DNA of 64,000 nt from Loktanella sp. D2R18 (GTDB taxonomy: Bacteria; Pseudomonadota; Alphaproteobacteria; Rhodobacterales; Rhodobacteraceae). The position numbers and the translations under genes are program-made. The notes beneath the pieces were generated by a model that saw only the letters and a program-made list of their open reading frames with translations, did no database searches and was not told where the DNA came from. The stretch spans positions 1 through 64,000 of the forward strand of contig NZ_QOCG01000009.1 of the NCBI RefSeq assembly GCF_003318235.1, read 5' to 3'. Of this stretch, positions 17,851 through 27,478 are shown piece after piece. Each line of letters starts with the position of its first letter. Position 1 is the stretch's first letter.

Positions 17851-18336
17851 GTGACCAGCACCATCGACTATGGAAACCTTATGCACCGTGCAATGCGGAG
17901 CCTGATCCAAAATGTGCTGACCGATGTGGCCAAAGACGGGCTGCCCGGTGAACATCATTTCTTTATCACCTTCGACACGATGCACCCCGACGTCGAAATC
18001 GCTGATTGGCTGTCAGACCGCTATCCCGGCGAAATGACTGTGGTGATCCAGCATTGGTTTGATGATCTTGACGTCACCGACGAAGGCTTTGGCATTACGT
18101 TGAATTTTGGCGACAACCCAGAACGGCTTTATGTGCCATATGATGCGATCCGAACGTTTGTGGACCCTTCCGTCGAATTTGGGCTACGTTTCGAATCCCC
18201 AGAGGATGACGAAGACGGGGACGCCGACATTCTTGAAATCGACGAAGCACCGATGGACGAAATGGTCGAACCTTCACCAGATCCCAAAGAACGCAAAGAG
18301 GCTGAGGTTGTCAGCCTTGATCAGTTCCGCAAATAG
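17851..18336 (+). CDS. sspB: SspB family ClpXP adaptor (alpha type)
   Basis: The 161-residue protein matches the alphaproteobacterial SspB family, which tethers ssrA-tagged substrates to ClpXP. Seen: N-terminal YGNLMHRAMRSLIQNVL, the substrate-groove region HHFFITFDT and HPDVEIADWL, a long acidic linker, and the C-terminal EVVSLDQFRK tail expected to dock on the ClpX zinc-binding domain. GTG 17851 is preferred because GGGGAAG precedes it; upstream open sequence does not resemble the family. It lies 2.2 kb from ssrA, whose tag it would recognise. Confidence 0.9.
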   Translation: MTSTIDYGNLMHRAMRSLIQNVLTDVAKDGLPGEHHFFITFDTMHPDVEIADWLSDRYPGEMTVVIQHWFDDLDVTDEGFGITLNFGDNPERLYVPYDAIRTFVDPSVEFGLRFESPEDDEDGDADILEIDEAPMDEMVEPSPDPKERKEAEVVSLDQFRK

Positions 18337-18406
18337 ACCAAAGCCTTGCGATCCGGCCTGCCGCGGCTTAAACCCTCAGTGATCATTTTTCATAAGGGTA
18401 TCCATC

Positions 18407-19798
18407 ATGACCGCCACACGCACTGAAACCGACAGTTTTGGCCCACTTGAGGTCCAAGCAGACCGTTATTGGGGTGCGCAGACCCAGCGTTCATTGATGA
18501 ATTTTCCGATTGGCTGGGAAAAACAGCCCGTTGCGATTGTGCGCGCGCTTGGCGTTGTAAAACAAGCCTGCGCCATGGCCAACAAAGAGCGCGGCAAACT
18601 GGACGCAGACAAGGCCGACGCAATGATCAAAGCCGCGTCGGAAGTTGTCGCCGGCAAGCTCGACGATCATTTCCCCTTGGTCGTATGGCAGACCGGCTCC
18701 GGCACACAATCCAACATGAACGCCAACGAGGTGATCAGCAACCGCGCGATCGAAATCATGGGCGGCAGTATCGGCTCAAAAGATCCGGTTCACCCCAACG
18801 ATCACTGCAACATGGGGCAGTCATCAAACGATACCTTCCCGACCGCCATGCATATCGCCGTCGCCACAACAGCGCGCGACGTTCTGATCCCCGGATTGGA
18901 AAAACTGCACGCAGCCTTAATTGAAAAACAAGAAGAATTCGCGGACATCATCAAAATTGGCCGCACCCACACGATGGATGCGACACCTTTGACATTGGGT
19001 CAAGAATTCAGCGGTTACAGCCATCAAGTTGCGATGGGCTTGCGCCGGATCAAAGCCGCCCTACCCGCAATTTATGAATTGGCCCAAGGCGGCACCGCCG
19101 TTGGCACCGGGTTGAACACGCCCAAAGGTTGGGGCGAAACTGTTGCGGCGAATATGGCGGAAATCACCGGTCTCCCATTTGTGACCGCACCAAATAAGTT
19201 CGAAGCACTCGCTGCCCATGACGCATTGGTTGAAATGTCGGGTGCATTGAAAACCGTCGCCGCGAGCCTTTATAAAATTGCCTGTGACATTCGGATGCTC
19301 GGCTCTGGCCCGCGCTGCGGTTTGGGCGAATTGATGTTGCCCGAAAACGAACCTGGCTCATCTATCATGCCCGGTAAAGTGAACCCAACCCAAGTCGAAG
19401 CCATCACCCAAGTCTGCGCCCATGTCATGGGTAATGATGCGGCTGTCGGTTTTGCCGGATCACAAGGTCACTTTGAATTGAACGTAATGAAGCCAATGAT
19501 GGCCTATAACGTCTTGCAATCTATGCAACTTATCGGTGACGCCTCTGCGACATTTACAGATAACTGCATCGTTGGCGTTCGCGCGGATCGCACCCGTATC
19601 GAAAAACTGATGCGCGAAAGCCTGATGTTGGTGACCGCTTTGGCCCCCACAATCGGCTATGACAATGCGACAACTGTCGCCAAAACCGCGCATAAAAACG
19701 GCACCACTTTGAAAGAAGAAGCCATCAAACTGGGCTTTGTTGACGAGGCAACATTCGACAAGGTCGTGCGCCCCGAAGATATGATCGGCCCCAAGTGA
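18407..19798 (+). CDS. fumC: fumarate hydratase class II
   Basis: The 463-residue enzyme interconverts fumarate and malate in the TCA cycle. The superfamily signature [13 protein letters not shown] is present, as are [27 protein letters not shown] and [16 protein letters not shown]. Class II means iron-independent and heat-stable. Its TGA stop overlaps the GTG start of a small downstream gene, suggesting coupled translation. Confidence 0.97.
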   Translation: MTATRTETDSFGPLEVQADRYWGAQTQRSLMNFPIGWEKQPVAIVRALGVVKQACAMANKERGKLDADKADAMIKAASEVVAGKLDDHFPLVVWQTGSGTQSNMNANEVISNRAIEIMGGSIGSKDPVHPNDHCNMGQSSNDTFPTAMHIAVATTARDVLIPGLEKLHAALIEKQEEFADIIKIGRTHTMDATPLTLGQEFSGYSHQVAMGLRRIKAALPAIYELAQGGTAVGTGLNTPKGWGETVAANMAEITGLPFVTAPNKFEALAAHDALVEMSGALKTVAASLYKIACDIRMLGSGPRCGLGELMLPENEPGSSIMPGKVNPTQVEAITQVCAHVMGNDAAVGFAGSQGHFELNVMKPMMAYNVLQSMQLIGDASATFTDNCIVGVRADRTRIEKLMRESLMLVTALAPTIGYDNATTVAKTAHKNGTTLKEEAIKLGFVDEATFDKVVRPEDMIGPK

Positions 19799-19971
19799 CG
19801 CCCATAAACCTAAATCAGGCCCGCAAGGCGCGCACCCGCGCCGAGGCCAAAGCCAAAGCGGATCAAAATGCGATCCGCTTTGGCCGCACGAAGGCTGAAC
19901 AGCTTTTGGATGCCGCCCGCGAACAGCAGGCCAACGATCGGTTAACTCAGTTGAAATTCGAAGATGAATAA
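19795..19971 (+). CDS. DUF4169 family small protein
   Basis: A 58-residue, highly charged protein starting [20 protein letters not shown] and containing [19 protein letters not shown], the pattern of DUF4169 proteins of alphaproteobacteria. It is predicted to be mostly helical and Arg/Lys/Glu-rich. The GTG start shares bases with the fumC stop (GTGA), and its end overlaps the next gene by 8 bp. Function unknown. Partnership with the adjacent ribbon-helix-helix protein is suggested only by overlap. Confidence 0.82.
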   Translation: MTPINLNQARKARTRAEAKAKADQNAIRFGRTKAEQLLDAAREQQANDRLTQLKFEDE

Positions 19972-20182
19972 TCACGCGCGCCCGGTTAAACGGTCGCTCA
20001 CACTGCGCGGGCACCGCACAAGTGTTTCGCTTGAAGATATATTTTGGGATCAGTTCCGGCTAATCGCGGATCAAAACGGTAAAACAATCAATGGTCTTGC
20101 CGCGGAAATTGACGAAAGCCGCGGAGACATTGGTCTCGCATCGGCTTTACGGGTCTACGTGTTGGAAAAAGCGCTTAATTAG
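19964..20182 (+). CDS. ribbon-helix-helix domain protein (RHH_4 type)
   Basis: This 72-residue protein carries HRTSVSLEDIFWDQFRLIAD followed by GKTINGLAAEIDE, the beta-strand and two helices of the RHH_4 family. RHH proteins usually bind DNA as dimers. It overlaps the DUF4169 gene and is the last gene of the fumC transcript. Its target is unknown. The stop overlaps the stop of the convergent small gene at 20179. Confidence 0.85.
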   Translation: MNNHARPVKRSLTLRGHRTSVSLEDIFWDQFRLIADQNGKTINGLAAEIDESRGDIGLASALRVYVLEKALN

Positions 20183-20421
20183 TCTTCCGAGTAAAGCGCG
20201 CCGCGCAGGCTGCCCAACTCGGCGCGATCTTCGCGCTCAAGACGGTTCAAACGCGCTGGCTTTACCACTTCACGCGGTTCAGGCTTTGCAGAAAACATTT
20301 TAGCGACGTCTTGACGTGAAAGTTGCTTCTGAGCAGTCGGTGCCTTCTTTTCAACTTTCGCTTTGCGCCCAAAAAGACCACCAATACCTTTTTTGGAAGA
20401 ACCTGGAAGTGCGATAGTCAT
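20179..20421 (-). CDS. hypothetical small basic protein
   Basis: About 80 residues from MTIALPGSSKKGIGGLFGR, then a Lys/Ala-rich stretch, SRQDVAKMF and RLNRLEREDRAELGSLRGAL. It is not recognised. There is no signal peptide or membrane segment; charged and probably partly disordered. The start at 20421 is preferred over an upstream in-frame codon at 20463. Real coding is supported by the convergent tail-to-tail arrangement and consistent codon use, but this remains tentative. Confidence 0.55.
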   Translation of the reverse strand: MTIALPGSSKKGIGGLFGRKAKVEKKAPTAQKQLSRQDVAKMFSAKPEPREVVKPARLNRLEREDRAELGSLRGALYSED

Positions 20422-20637
20422 ATCTGTTCTCGTCTCGCTGAAAGTTAATGTTTGGTTAAGCACGTGATCTTTTCACGTCTCCCCTTCTTGTAGTCTTTAT
20501 GGGTGCCAAATGTCGACAAAAACCCTGCATTACACTTAACTGTGAGCGAATTCCTGCACAATCCAACATAATCGCGGCCGATATCCGCCCCATTTTCGCC
20601 GGATTTCAAAACCTACGCCCATTTTTTAATCATTAAG

Positions 20638-22002
20638 TCAAATATCTGCACTGCGGCGCGGCATGATTCGCAGCCAGATTCCGTCTTCGGCACGCACGGT
20701 CAGATGTGCAACGGGAATGGGGATTCGGTCTTGAGACAGATGAAATTCATGATTCTTGAGCAGTGTCGCAAGCAACGTCACCCCTTCGATCATCGCGAAT
20801 CCCGCGCCGGGGCATACCCGCGGCCCCGCAGAAAATGGCATAAACGCAGTGCGTGCGCAGGTTTTGCCATTTTCGCTTTGCCAGCGGTTTGGATCGAACC
20901 CATCGGGATTATCCCAAAGCCGGTTGTGTCGGTGCAAATGCCAAGGCGAAAGTACAATTTGCGCCCCGCGTTTGATCGCACGCTTGCGAAACAGCGTTGG
21001 CGCTTGGGCCTCGCGCACCATCATCGGCACCGGCGGGTAAAGCCGTAAAGCCTCGCGGAACACGTCGCGCGTCACCTTAAGCTGTGACAGATTGGCGAAA
21101 TTCCCGTCGAATTGCGCAGCTTCGGCGGCAACCTTATCCTGCCAATCGGGGGCACCCGCCAATAAATATAACGACCAAGCCAACGCTGAAGCACTGGTCT
21201 CATGCCCTGCCAAAAAGAAAATCGCGACCTGATCCACCATTTCTGAAACACTAAATAGCTCGCCGGTTTCAGGGTCCTGCGTCGTCATGATTTTGGTCGC
21301 AAGATCATTGGGTGCCGTACCTTTGGCAATCATATCTAACCGTGCGGTGGTCAGTTGCGTGATCAAGGCGCGTATATTTTTTGCTGCAAGTCGCGTTGCT
21401 GGGCGAAAGAATCGTGGCATCCAGCGCGGGCCGGGAATGAATGCTGCAAGGTTCAGGATCGGCTGAGACCGTTGATAACTGCGAAATTCAAGAAAGACCT
21501 TTTGCGCGGTCTCATCCTCAATTGGCAGGGAAAATAACGTACGAAAAATGACGTCGGCGGCAATATGGCTGGCGATGGCCTCTATCTCTTGGGGGGTATC
21601 ATCCGCGATTAAACGCGCTGCCCCCGCCTGCCCCGCAGCAAAGATGCCCGGAAACGTATCGCGCAATCGCCCGCCTTCGAATGCGGGATCAATAATGCGC
21701 CGCTGCCTTTTCCAAACCGCACCATTGGTCAGAAACACGCTTTCGCCCAATAAGGGTTGCAGTCCCGCTGAAATTCGGTCCGACTTTGGGAAATCATCTG
21801 GATCGGTTTTCAACACGGTTTCAATCAACTTAGGATCATTGATCAGATAGCTACGAAAGAATGGCGTGCGAAATTCGGCCATCCACGCGCCGTAAAGCTT
21901 GGCGGGTTGCGCAGATAAAATATCGCGCCGAAACAATCGCAAGTATCGCCAAAGCGAGACTTTATCAGGGCGCGCAGCGGGTTTTGGGGGCAAATCCGTC
22001 AT
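20638..22002 (-). CDS. cytochrome P450
   Basis: A 454-residue soluble P450. Seen: the I-helix oxygen-binding motif AGHETSASA, the K-helix ExxR in FREALRLYPP, and the heme-thiolate loop FSAGPRVCPGAG with the axial Cys at 397. The presence of W(K)RQRRIIDPAFEGG in the B-C region is more like CYP102/fatty-acid-type P450s than the small camphor-type enzymes, but the substrate is unknown. It overlaps the hydrolase gene upstream by ATGA. No ferredoxin or reductase lies nearby. Confidence 0.93.
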   Translation of the reverse strand: MTDLPPKPAARPDKVSLWRYLRLFRRDILSAQPAKLYGAWMAEFRTPFFRSYLINDPKLIETVLKTDPDDFPKSDRISAGLQPLLGESVFLTNGAVWKRQRRIIDPAFEGGRLRDTFPGIFAAGQAGAARLIADDTPQEIEAIASHIAADVIFRTLFSLPIEDETAQKVFLEFRSYQRSQPILNLAAFIPGPRWMPRFFRPATRLAAKNIRALITQLTTARLDMIAKGTAPNDLATKIMTTQDPETGELFSVSEMVDQVAIFFLAGHETSASALAWSLYLLAGAPDWQDKVAAEAAQFDGNFANLSQLKVTRDVFREALRLYPPVPMMVREAQAPTLFRKRAIKRGAQIVLSPWHLHRHNRLWDNPDGFDPNRWQSENGKTCARTAFMPFSAGPRVCPGAGFAMIEGVTLLATLLKNHEFHLSQDRIPIPVAHLTVRAEDGIWLRIMPRRSADI

Positions 22003-23270
22003 TCAGGCTGAACGTTCGTATATTTTGACGCAACCACATCGATCCGCGATTTTGAAGGGGGCCGCCCTTGATAACGCGCGCGCAGTGTCAGTGGCCCAGC
22101 CGTGATCTGAAAGTAATCGTAATCCTTGGGCTGATCAAAAGCACAAAGATATTGGAAATGCAGTCGAAAAAACCGCCAGCGCAACGCCTTCCAACGGGCG
22201 GGTGTCAAGCTTTGGGTGAAAGCAGCAGAGATAACCAAGGGCCAGCGCTTGCCGGGCGGTGCCACCCCTGTGACCGCAACCGGGTCACACAATGCAAAAC
22301 AACACCCGTCACCGGGGGCCGTCACATCGACCCAAGTGATATTTTCTTGGGTGCTTAAGAACGCAAGATCCGTCCTAAGCCGCATGGCACGCGGCAAGAA
22401 TGACACCATCGGCACCACCTGCCCCAACGACAAGAACGCAAGTACCGGGCCGTCCGTGGGAACCCTGCCCGCGCGGATCAAATCAGCTAAAATAGTCACC
22501 GCCAAATGTGCACCGGATGAATGACCGACGACCAAGACCTCATCCACGTCTTCTTGAAAAGCCGCCGCAATCATATCGCCAAACTGGGCCATGCGCGTAT
22601 CTAGCGGCTCTGGCATCTTACCGGCGCCACGCGCCGAAAACGCGTAATCATGCATCAGGTAATGAGCGAATAGTTTGTTATCTTTGGATTTGAACCAGCG
22701 CAGCAAGAATACACTGACTGCGCCCCAAAGCAGATATTTCACGACAAACCCGATCCACCCAAGGGCCATCGCAATCACTTGCCCCCCTGTAACAGCGCCC
22801 AACCAAATCAGCCCAGCCTGAAGCGCATTTCCGACGAACGCCCCAATCCCCAATGCCGCGACCAATTGCAATAACAGCATCCCAACCGGGTAAAGCGCCG
22901 CAATCACCGGCCCTTTACGCATCCACATCAGCCGCCGTAATGTGCCCGTGCTGATATAAATCCACCCCGTTTGCAAAAGCTGCCAGTAGGTCGCCGGAAT
23001 GGATTGCGCCATACTATCGCGCACGATATCCGACCAAACCAAGACATCCACGCGGGCCAGAACCGTTTGTTCATCAATTTTCGCGCCCGTAATCCAGCCG
23101 AACGTCGCATCGGTCGCACGCGCTTTTACGTCAATCTCGTATCCGCTGATTTCGGCCTGGGTCTGGCTTTCGGCGCGGTATAGTTCGCGGTAGCGTCGCG
23201 GCGGCATGGGGTCATATCCGGGGATATAAAACACTCGCCGCCGTTTGACCTGTTCACTGGGCGTGCCCAT
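21999..23270 (-). CDS. membrane-anchored alpha/beta-hydrolase-like protein
   Basis: The 423-residue product starts with a hydrolase-like strand (RRVFYIPGYDPMPPRRYREL), has two to three membrane helices at about residues 125-190, and a nucleophile elbow GHSSG with Ser251 in VLVVGHSSGAHLAV. A catalytic Asp and His are plausible further on but not assigned. Family name uncertain. Tight coupling with the P450 suggests lipid or hydrophobic substrate processing, which is inferred. Confidence 0.6.
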   Translation of the reverse strand: MGTPSEQVKRRRVFYIPGYDPMPPRRYRELYRAESQTQAEISGYEIDVKARATDATFGWITGAKIDEQTVLARVDVLVWSDIVRDSMAQSIPATYWQLLQTGWIYISTGTLRRLMWMRKGPVIAALYPVGMLLLQLVAALGIGAFVGNALQAGLIWLGAVTGGQVIAMALGWIGFVVKYLLWGAVSVFLLRWFKSKDNKLFAHYLMHDYAFSARGAGKMPEPLDTRMAQFGDMIAAAFQEDVDEVLVVGHSSGAHLAVTILADLIRAGRVPTDGPVLAFLSLGQVVPMVSFLPRAMRLRTDLAFLSTQENITWVDVTAPGDGCCFALCDPVAVTGVAPPGKRWPLVISAAFTQSLTPARWKALRWRFFRLHFQYLCAFDQPKDYDYFQITAGPLTLRARYQGRPPSKSRIDVVASKYTNVQPE

Positions 23271-23331
23271 TGCGGATCCTCATCGCTTTGCCTGTTTGCA
23301 AGCTAGCGGATTACGATCAAAAACATAAGCC

Positions 23332-24087
23332 TTAACCAATGGCGGCCAAAGCAGGGAAGCTTTCAAGCAGCCAATAGCTCATCGCGGCAAATTGACCCGT
23401 TAGCATCATCAAACCAACGGTCCACAGCAGCAGGCCAGAGGTGCGTTCGATCTTGTCCATATGGCGTTTCATCCAGCCCATTGCTCCCTTAAGGCGCGGA
23501 AAGAACGCGGCGACAAGCAAAAACGGAATGCCAAGGCCGATTGCATATACCGCAAGCAACGCCGTGCCGCGTCCGACGCTTGCCTCTGATGCCGCGAGAC
23601 TAAGGATCGCACCTAGGATCGGCCCTAAACAAGGCGTCCAGCCAAATGCGAAAGCCAGCCCAAGCAGATAGGCCCCAAAGGCTGATCCGCCTTTATCCCC
23701 CGCATCCAACCGCATTTCGCGGTCCAAGAACCCAATCCGAAAGACCCCGACGAAATGCGCGCCTAGGATCATCACGATCACGCCTGCGATCGTGTTGAAA
23801 TGGTCTTGGTATTGCAAGAACGCGCGCCCCATCGTCGAGAACGCAAGCCCAAGCAAAATAAAGATCGTCGATAGCCCCAGTACAAAAAAGATTGCAGCCA
23901 CCAACACCCTGCGACGGGCCGCGGCCTGTTGTTCCAATTCGCTGACTGACACGCCGCCCATATAAGCCAGATATGGGGGCACCACCGGCAAAACGCAGGG
24001 GCTTAGAAACGACAAGACCCCCGCCGCCAATGCGACAAACATTGCAGGGATCAGGGCCGCGTCTAGAATTGTGGTGGCTTCAAACAT
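23332..24087 (-). CDS. CcdA/DsbD-like thiol-disulfide transporter (cytochrome c biogenesis)
   Basis: A 251-residue, six-helix membrane protein carrying electrons from cytoplasmic thioredoxin to periplasmic thiols. The two conserved transmembrane cysteines are C31 (FLSPCVLPVVPPY) and C153 (GWTPCLGPILGA). The usual partner thioredoxin (CcmG or a TlpA-like protein) is not adjacent. It is divergent from tusA with a short spacer of about 100 bp holding both promoters. Confidence 0.92.
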   Translation of the reverse strand: MFEATTILDAALIPAMFVALAAGVLSFLSPCVLPVVPPYLAYMGGVSVSELEQQAAARRRVLVAAIFFVLGLSTIFILLGLAFSTMGRAFLQYQDHFNTIAGVIVMILGAHFVGVFRIGFLDREMRLDAGDKGGSAFGAYLLGLAFAFGWTPCLGPILGAILSLAASEASVGRGTALLAVYAIGLGIPFLLVAAFFPRLKGAMGWMKRHMDKIERTSGLLLWTVGLMMLTGQFAAMSYWLLESFPALAAIG

Positions 24088-24191
24088 CTGTATACCTCTG
24101 CCCCTTTTCTATGCGGTCGCGCGGGTTAGGTCACGCACCCAATTGTCACATCTTAGTGGACATTTTGAAATATCAGCCCTAATCCCAACCT

Positions 24192-24419
24192 ATGACATTT
24201 GATGCTGATCTTGATGCGCGGGGCCTATTGTGCCCGCTGCCTGTTCTAAAAGCACGTAAGCGATTGCAAGCGCTGCAATCTGGGCAAATCTTGCGGATGG
24301 TCGCCGATGATCCCGCTGCCATCATCGATGTGCCGCATTTTTGCGCCGAGGCCGGGCACCAATTGATCGACACGCATGACTTTGATGGTGCCCAAGCCTA
24401 TGTGATCCAAAAAGCCTAA
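24192..24419 (+). CDS. TusA family sulfurtransferase
   Basis: A 75-residue protein with the TusA core DARGLLCPLPVLKAR, where C14 would carry a persulfide. The CPxP motif is intact. TusA relays sulfur for tRNA thiolation, molybdenum cofactor synthesis or sulfur oxidation; the exact acceptor cannot be read from the sequence. It is a single gene with a shared terminator against rne. Confidence 0.92.
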   Translation: MTFDADLDARGLLCPLPVLKARKRLQALQSGQILRMVADDPAAIIDVPHFCAEAGHQLIDTHDFDGAQAYVIQKA

Positions 24420-24428
24420 GAAACGAAA

Positions 24429-24456
24429 AACGCCACCCCAGTTCTGGGGCGGCGTT
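24429..24456. terminator. bidirectional terminator between tusA and rne
   Basis: AACGCC-A-CCCCAG / CTGGGG-C-GGCGTT forms a strong hairpin with one mismatch, flanked by A-rich sequence on the left and a T-containing tail on the right. It lies between convergent stops. Confidence 0.85.
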
Positions 24457-24478
24457 CTTGTGTTTCGTGTAACTCGGC

Positions 24479-27142
24479 TTAGCGTCCGAGTGACCACCAA
24501 CCTTTGCGCTTTGGCTTAGCCGGTTCATCCGTTGCGGGTGCCGGTGTTTCAACCGGCGCAGGGGCCGCAGGTTCTGGCGTAGCTTCGGCGGCTGGTTCTG
24601 GCGCAGGTGCTTCGGGGACTGGTGCTGCCACTTCTGGCTTCAGCGCTTCCGCTTCTGGCGTTGCTTCGGCTTCGGCAGGCTCGGCTGCTTTTGGCTTGGG
24701 CTTTGCACGGCTCTTACGCTTTGGTTTCGGCTTTTCTTCTGGGACGACTTCTGCCTCAGCTTCCGCGGCAACTGTGTCAGTCGCCGCTTCCGGCTCTGCC
24801 GCGACAGGTTTCTTCCGAGTGCGTGTGCGTTTCTTCGGCGCTGGTTTTTCTTCGGTCTCGGTCTCAGCGACTGGCGCATCCGTTGTTATGGCATCACCAT
24901 CTTCCGAAGTCTCGTCGGTTTTTGCAGCCGGTTTACGTTTGCGCGTACGGGTCCGCTTTGGCTTTTCCTCTGCAGCGGGCGCTTCAGTTTCAGGTGTCGC
25001 CTCGGCCTCTCCGGCAGGCGCATCAGACGTCTGTTCACCGTCGGCCTGCTGGTTTTCACCATTGCCATTGCCACCCCGACGCCGACGCCGACGGCGGCGT
25101 TTACGCTTTGGACGGTCTTCCGCATTTTCATCACTTGTGGCGGCGTCGTTTTGATCTTCTTCAACCTCTGTCACGACATCATCGTCGTCATCCATGATGA
25201 CAGTTGAGGTCACAACAGGCGCGGCCTCTGGAACAATGCGTGTAGCGGTTTTGAATTTCTCGATTGCGAAATCAGGTGAGACAAGCGTTGGGTCACATTC
25301 GATGCGTACCGAAAGGCCGTAGCGCGCTTCGATCTCGCCGATATGTTCACGTTTGCCATTCATCAAGAAGTTGGCAATTGAGATCGGCGCTTTGACCAAT
25401 ACTTCCTTGGTACGACCGCGCACGCCCTCTTCTTCAAGCTGACGCAAAATCGCGAGAGACACGTTATCGTCAGAACGCAACAAGCCCGTGCCGTGACAAT
25501 GCGCGCACATCTGCGTCGTCGCCTCGAGCATGCCGGGGCGCAAACGTTGGCGCGACATTTCCATCAGGCCAAAGCCGGAAATCCGACCGACCTGAATACG
25601 GGCGCGATCTGTTTTCAATTTTTCCTTAAATCGCTTTTCAACGGCCGTATTATTGCGGCGCTCGTCCATGTCGATGAAATCGATCACGATCAACCCGGCC
25701 AAATCGCGTAGACGCAATTGGCGCGCGACCTCGTCGGCGGCTTCGAGGTTCGTTTTCGTAGCGGTTTGTTCGATTGAACCTTCTTTGGTGGCGCGACCAG
25801 AGTTCACGTCGATGGCGACAAGTGCCTCGGTGATTCCGATCACAATGTAGCCACCCGATGGCAATTGCACAGTCGGGTTAAACATTCCGCCCAAGTAACC
25901 TTCGACCTGATAGCGCGCATACAGCGGCAGCTGTTCAGTGTAGAATTTCACGTTTTTAGCGTGCGAAGGCATGATCATTTTCATGAAATCTTTGGCCGTG
26001 CGGTAACCCGCCTCGCCTGCGACGATGACCTCGTCGATTTCTTTGGAATAAAGATCGCGGATCGAGCGTTTGATCAAATCGCCTTCTTCATAGATCTTTG
26101 CAGGTGCGACAGATTTCAACGTCAGCGCGCGGATCTGTTCCCACATGCGTTGCAGATATTCGTAATCGCGCTTGATCTCAGCCTTGGTCCGCTGAGAGCC
26201 AGCTGTGCGAATGATGAGACCTGCGCCATCTGGCACGGTCATTTCACCTGCAATTTCTTTCAGCTTTTTGCGGTCGGCGGGGTTAGTGATTTTACGGCTG
26301 ATGCCGCCACCGCGCGCGGTGTTTGGCATCAAGACGCAGTAACGACCAGCAAGCGATAGATAGGTTGTCAGCGCAGCACCTTTATTGCCACGCTCTTCTT
26401 TGACAACTTGGATCAAGAGTATCTGGCGAACCTTGATGACCTCTTGGATTTTATAACGCTTGGGACGTGGTTTGCGCAAAGGGCGCACCTCGTCGGTATC
26501 ATCCTCTTCGGCAACACTTTCAATGCTGTCATCTTTGCTCTTGGCGTCGGCACGCGGCTGTTCGCCTGCGTCATCATCCGCATTTTCATCGTCGGATTGC
26601 GGTTCTTCAACAGGCGTATCGGCCACAAGCACCATGGGGGAATCCCCCTCGCCCACGTCAGAGAGATCGATGGTTTCCATACCCGCGATATCACCTGAAG
26701 TCTCTTCTTCTGGCGTTTCGACTTCGGTACTTTCCACATCTGCCGTGATCACCGCATCATCGGTTTCGACCACGGCTGGCTTTGGTTTTGCGCGACTGCG
26801 GCGGCGTTTGGGTTTTTCGTCTTCGGCTTCCGCGGCGGCCTTTAGGCTTTCGGCATAGGCTTTTTCTTCTGCGATCAGCGCCTCGCGATCAGCGACCGGG
26901 ATTTGATAGTAATCGGGATGAATCTCTGAGAACGCAAGGAACCCATGACGATTTCCGCCGTAGTCCACGAAGGCGGCCTGTAGCGATGGTTCGACGCGCG
27001 TTACCTTTGCGAGATAGATATTACCAGCTAGCTGGCGCTTAAATTGGCTTTCAAAATCAAATTCTTCGACCTTGTTGCCGTCTACGACTACAACGCGGGT
27101 TTCTTCCGCGTGTGTCGCATCGATGAGCATTTTCTTTGGCAT
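24479..27142 (-). CDS. rne: ribonuclease E
   Basis: The 887-residue enzyme is the degradosome endoribonuclease. The N-terminal S1 domain (GNIYLAKVTRVEPSLQAAF) is followed by an acidic insert, the catalytic DNase-I-like domain (VIDFIDMDERRNN near residue 487) and the zinc link MCAHCHGTG near residue 542. The C-terminal third is low-complexity Pro/Ala/Glu/Lys with an Arg run, a probable RNA- and protein-binding scaffold, ending KGWWSLGR. ATG 27142 (MPKKMLIDATHAEE) is the family start. The high repeat content of the tail explains long spurious frames opposite. Confidence 0.95.
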   Translation of the reverse strand: MPKKMLIDATHAEETRVVVVDGNKVEEFDFESQFKRQLAGNIYLAKVTRVEPSLQAAFVDYGGNRHGFLAFSEIHPDYYQIPVADREALIAEEKAYAESLKAAAEAEDEKPKRRRSRAKPKPAVVETDDAVITADVESTEVETPEEETSGDIAGMETIDLSDVGEGDSPMVLVADTPVEEPQSDDENADDDAGEQPRADAKSKDDSIESVAEEDDTDEVRPLRKPRPKRYKIQEVIKVRQILLIQVVKEERGNKGAALTTYLSLAGRYCVLMPNTARGGGISRKITNPADRKKLKEIAGEMTVPDGAGLIIRTAGSQRTKAEIKRDYEYLQRMWEQIRALTLKSVAPAKIYEEGDLIKRSIRDLYSKEIDEVIVAGEAGYRTAKDFMKMIMPSHAKNVKFYTEQLPLYARYQVEGYLGGMFNPTVQLPSGGYIVIGITEALVAIDVNSGRATKEGSIEQTATKTNLEAADEVARQLRLRDLAGLIVIDFIDMDERRNNTAVEKRFKEKLKTDRARIQVGRISGFGLMEMSRQRLRPGMLEATTQMCAHCHGTGLLRSDDNVSLAILRQLEEEGVRGRTKEVLVKAPISIANFLMNGKREHIGEIEARYGLSVRIECDPTLVSPDFAIEKFKTATRIVPEAAPVVTSTVIMDDDDDVVTEVEEDQNDAATSDENAEDRPKRKRRRRRRRRGGNGNGENQQADGEQTSDAPAGEAEATPETEAPAAEEKPKRTRTRKRKPAAKTDETSEDGDAITTDAPVAETETEEKPAPKKRTRTRKKPVAAEPEAATDTVAAEAEAEVVPEEKPKPKRKSRAKPKPKAAEPAEAEATPEAEALKPEVAAPVPEAPAPEPAAEATPEPAAPAPVETPAPATDEPAKPKRKGWWSLGR

Positions 27143-27478
27143 ATTTTCCGTTCGCACATAATCCGGTCGTCGCCCCAGGGGGCGCTGCAGTTCGGGTTAC
27201 ATGTCTGATTAAGGCGATCTGCGCGCGGGCAAATACGGGGCCCCTCAGGGCCGCTGCATCCTTGCCTCTATGTTGCGCGCGTTTCATCGCGTTGCTTCTC
27301 CGACCTTGGTTGTCCAAGGCCCATTCAGGGCCCGGTCGGCATAGAAATTCGCGCGACCAGGGCGTTCTTCTGATCCCTTGGGATCAAATCAGCTGCACCA
27401 CATTCGTTTGTTCAAACCGGGCAGAGAATTCTTGATCGGACCTCGACGCGCAACCATCGCGCGGGCGTCCGTAAACCA

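Noticed and set aside
24504..25154. Long plus-strand frame of 216 codons opposite rne
   Set aside because: It mirrors the Ala/Glu/Lys/Pro-rich tail of RNase E, giving Ser/Ala/Gly repeats with no domain; a low-complexity shadow.
24600..25180. Repeat array or CRISPR-like periodicity
   Set aside because: The apparent repetition is codon-level repetition of Pro/Ala/Glu/Lys in RNase E, without regular repeats and spacers.
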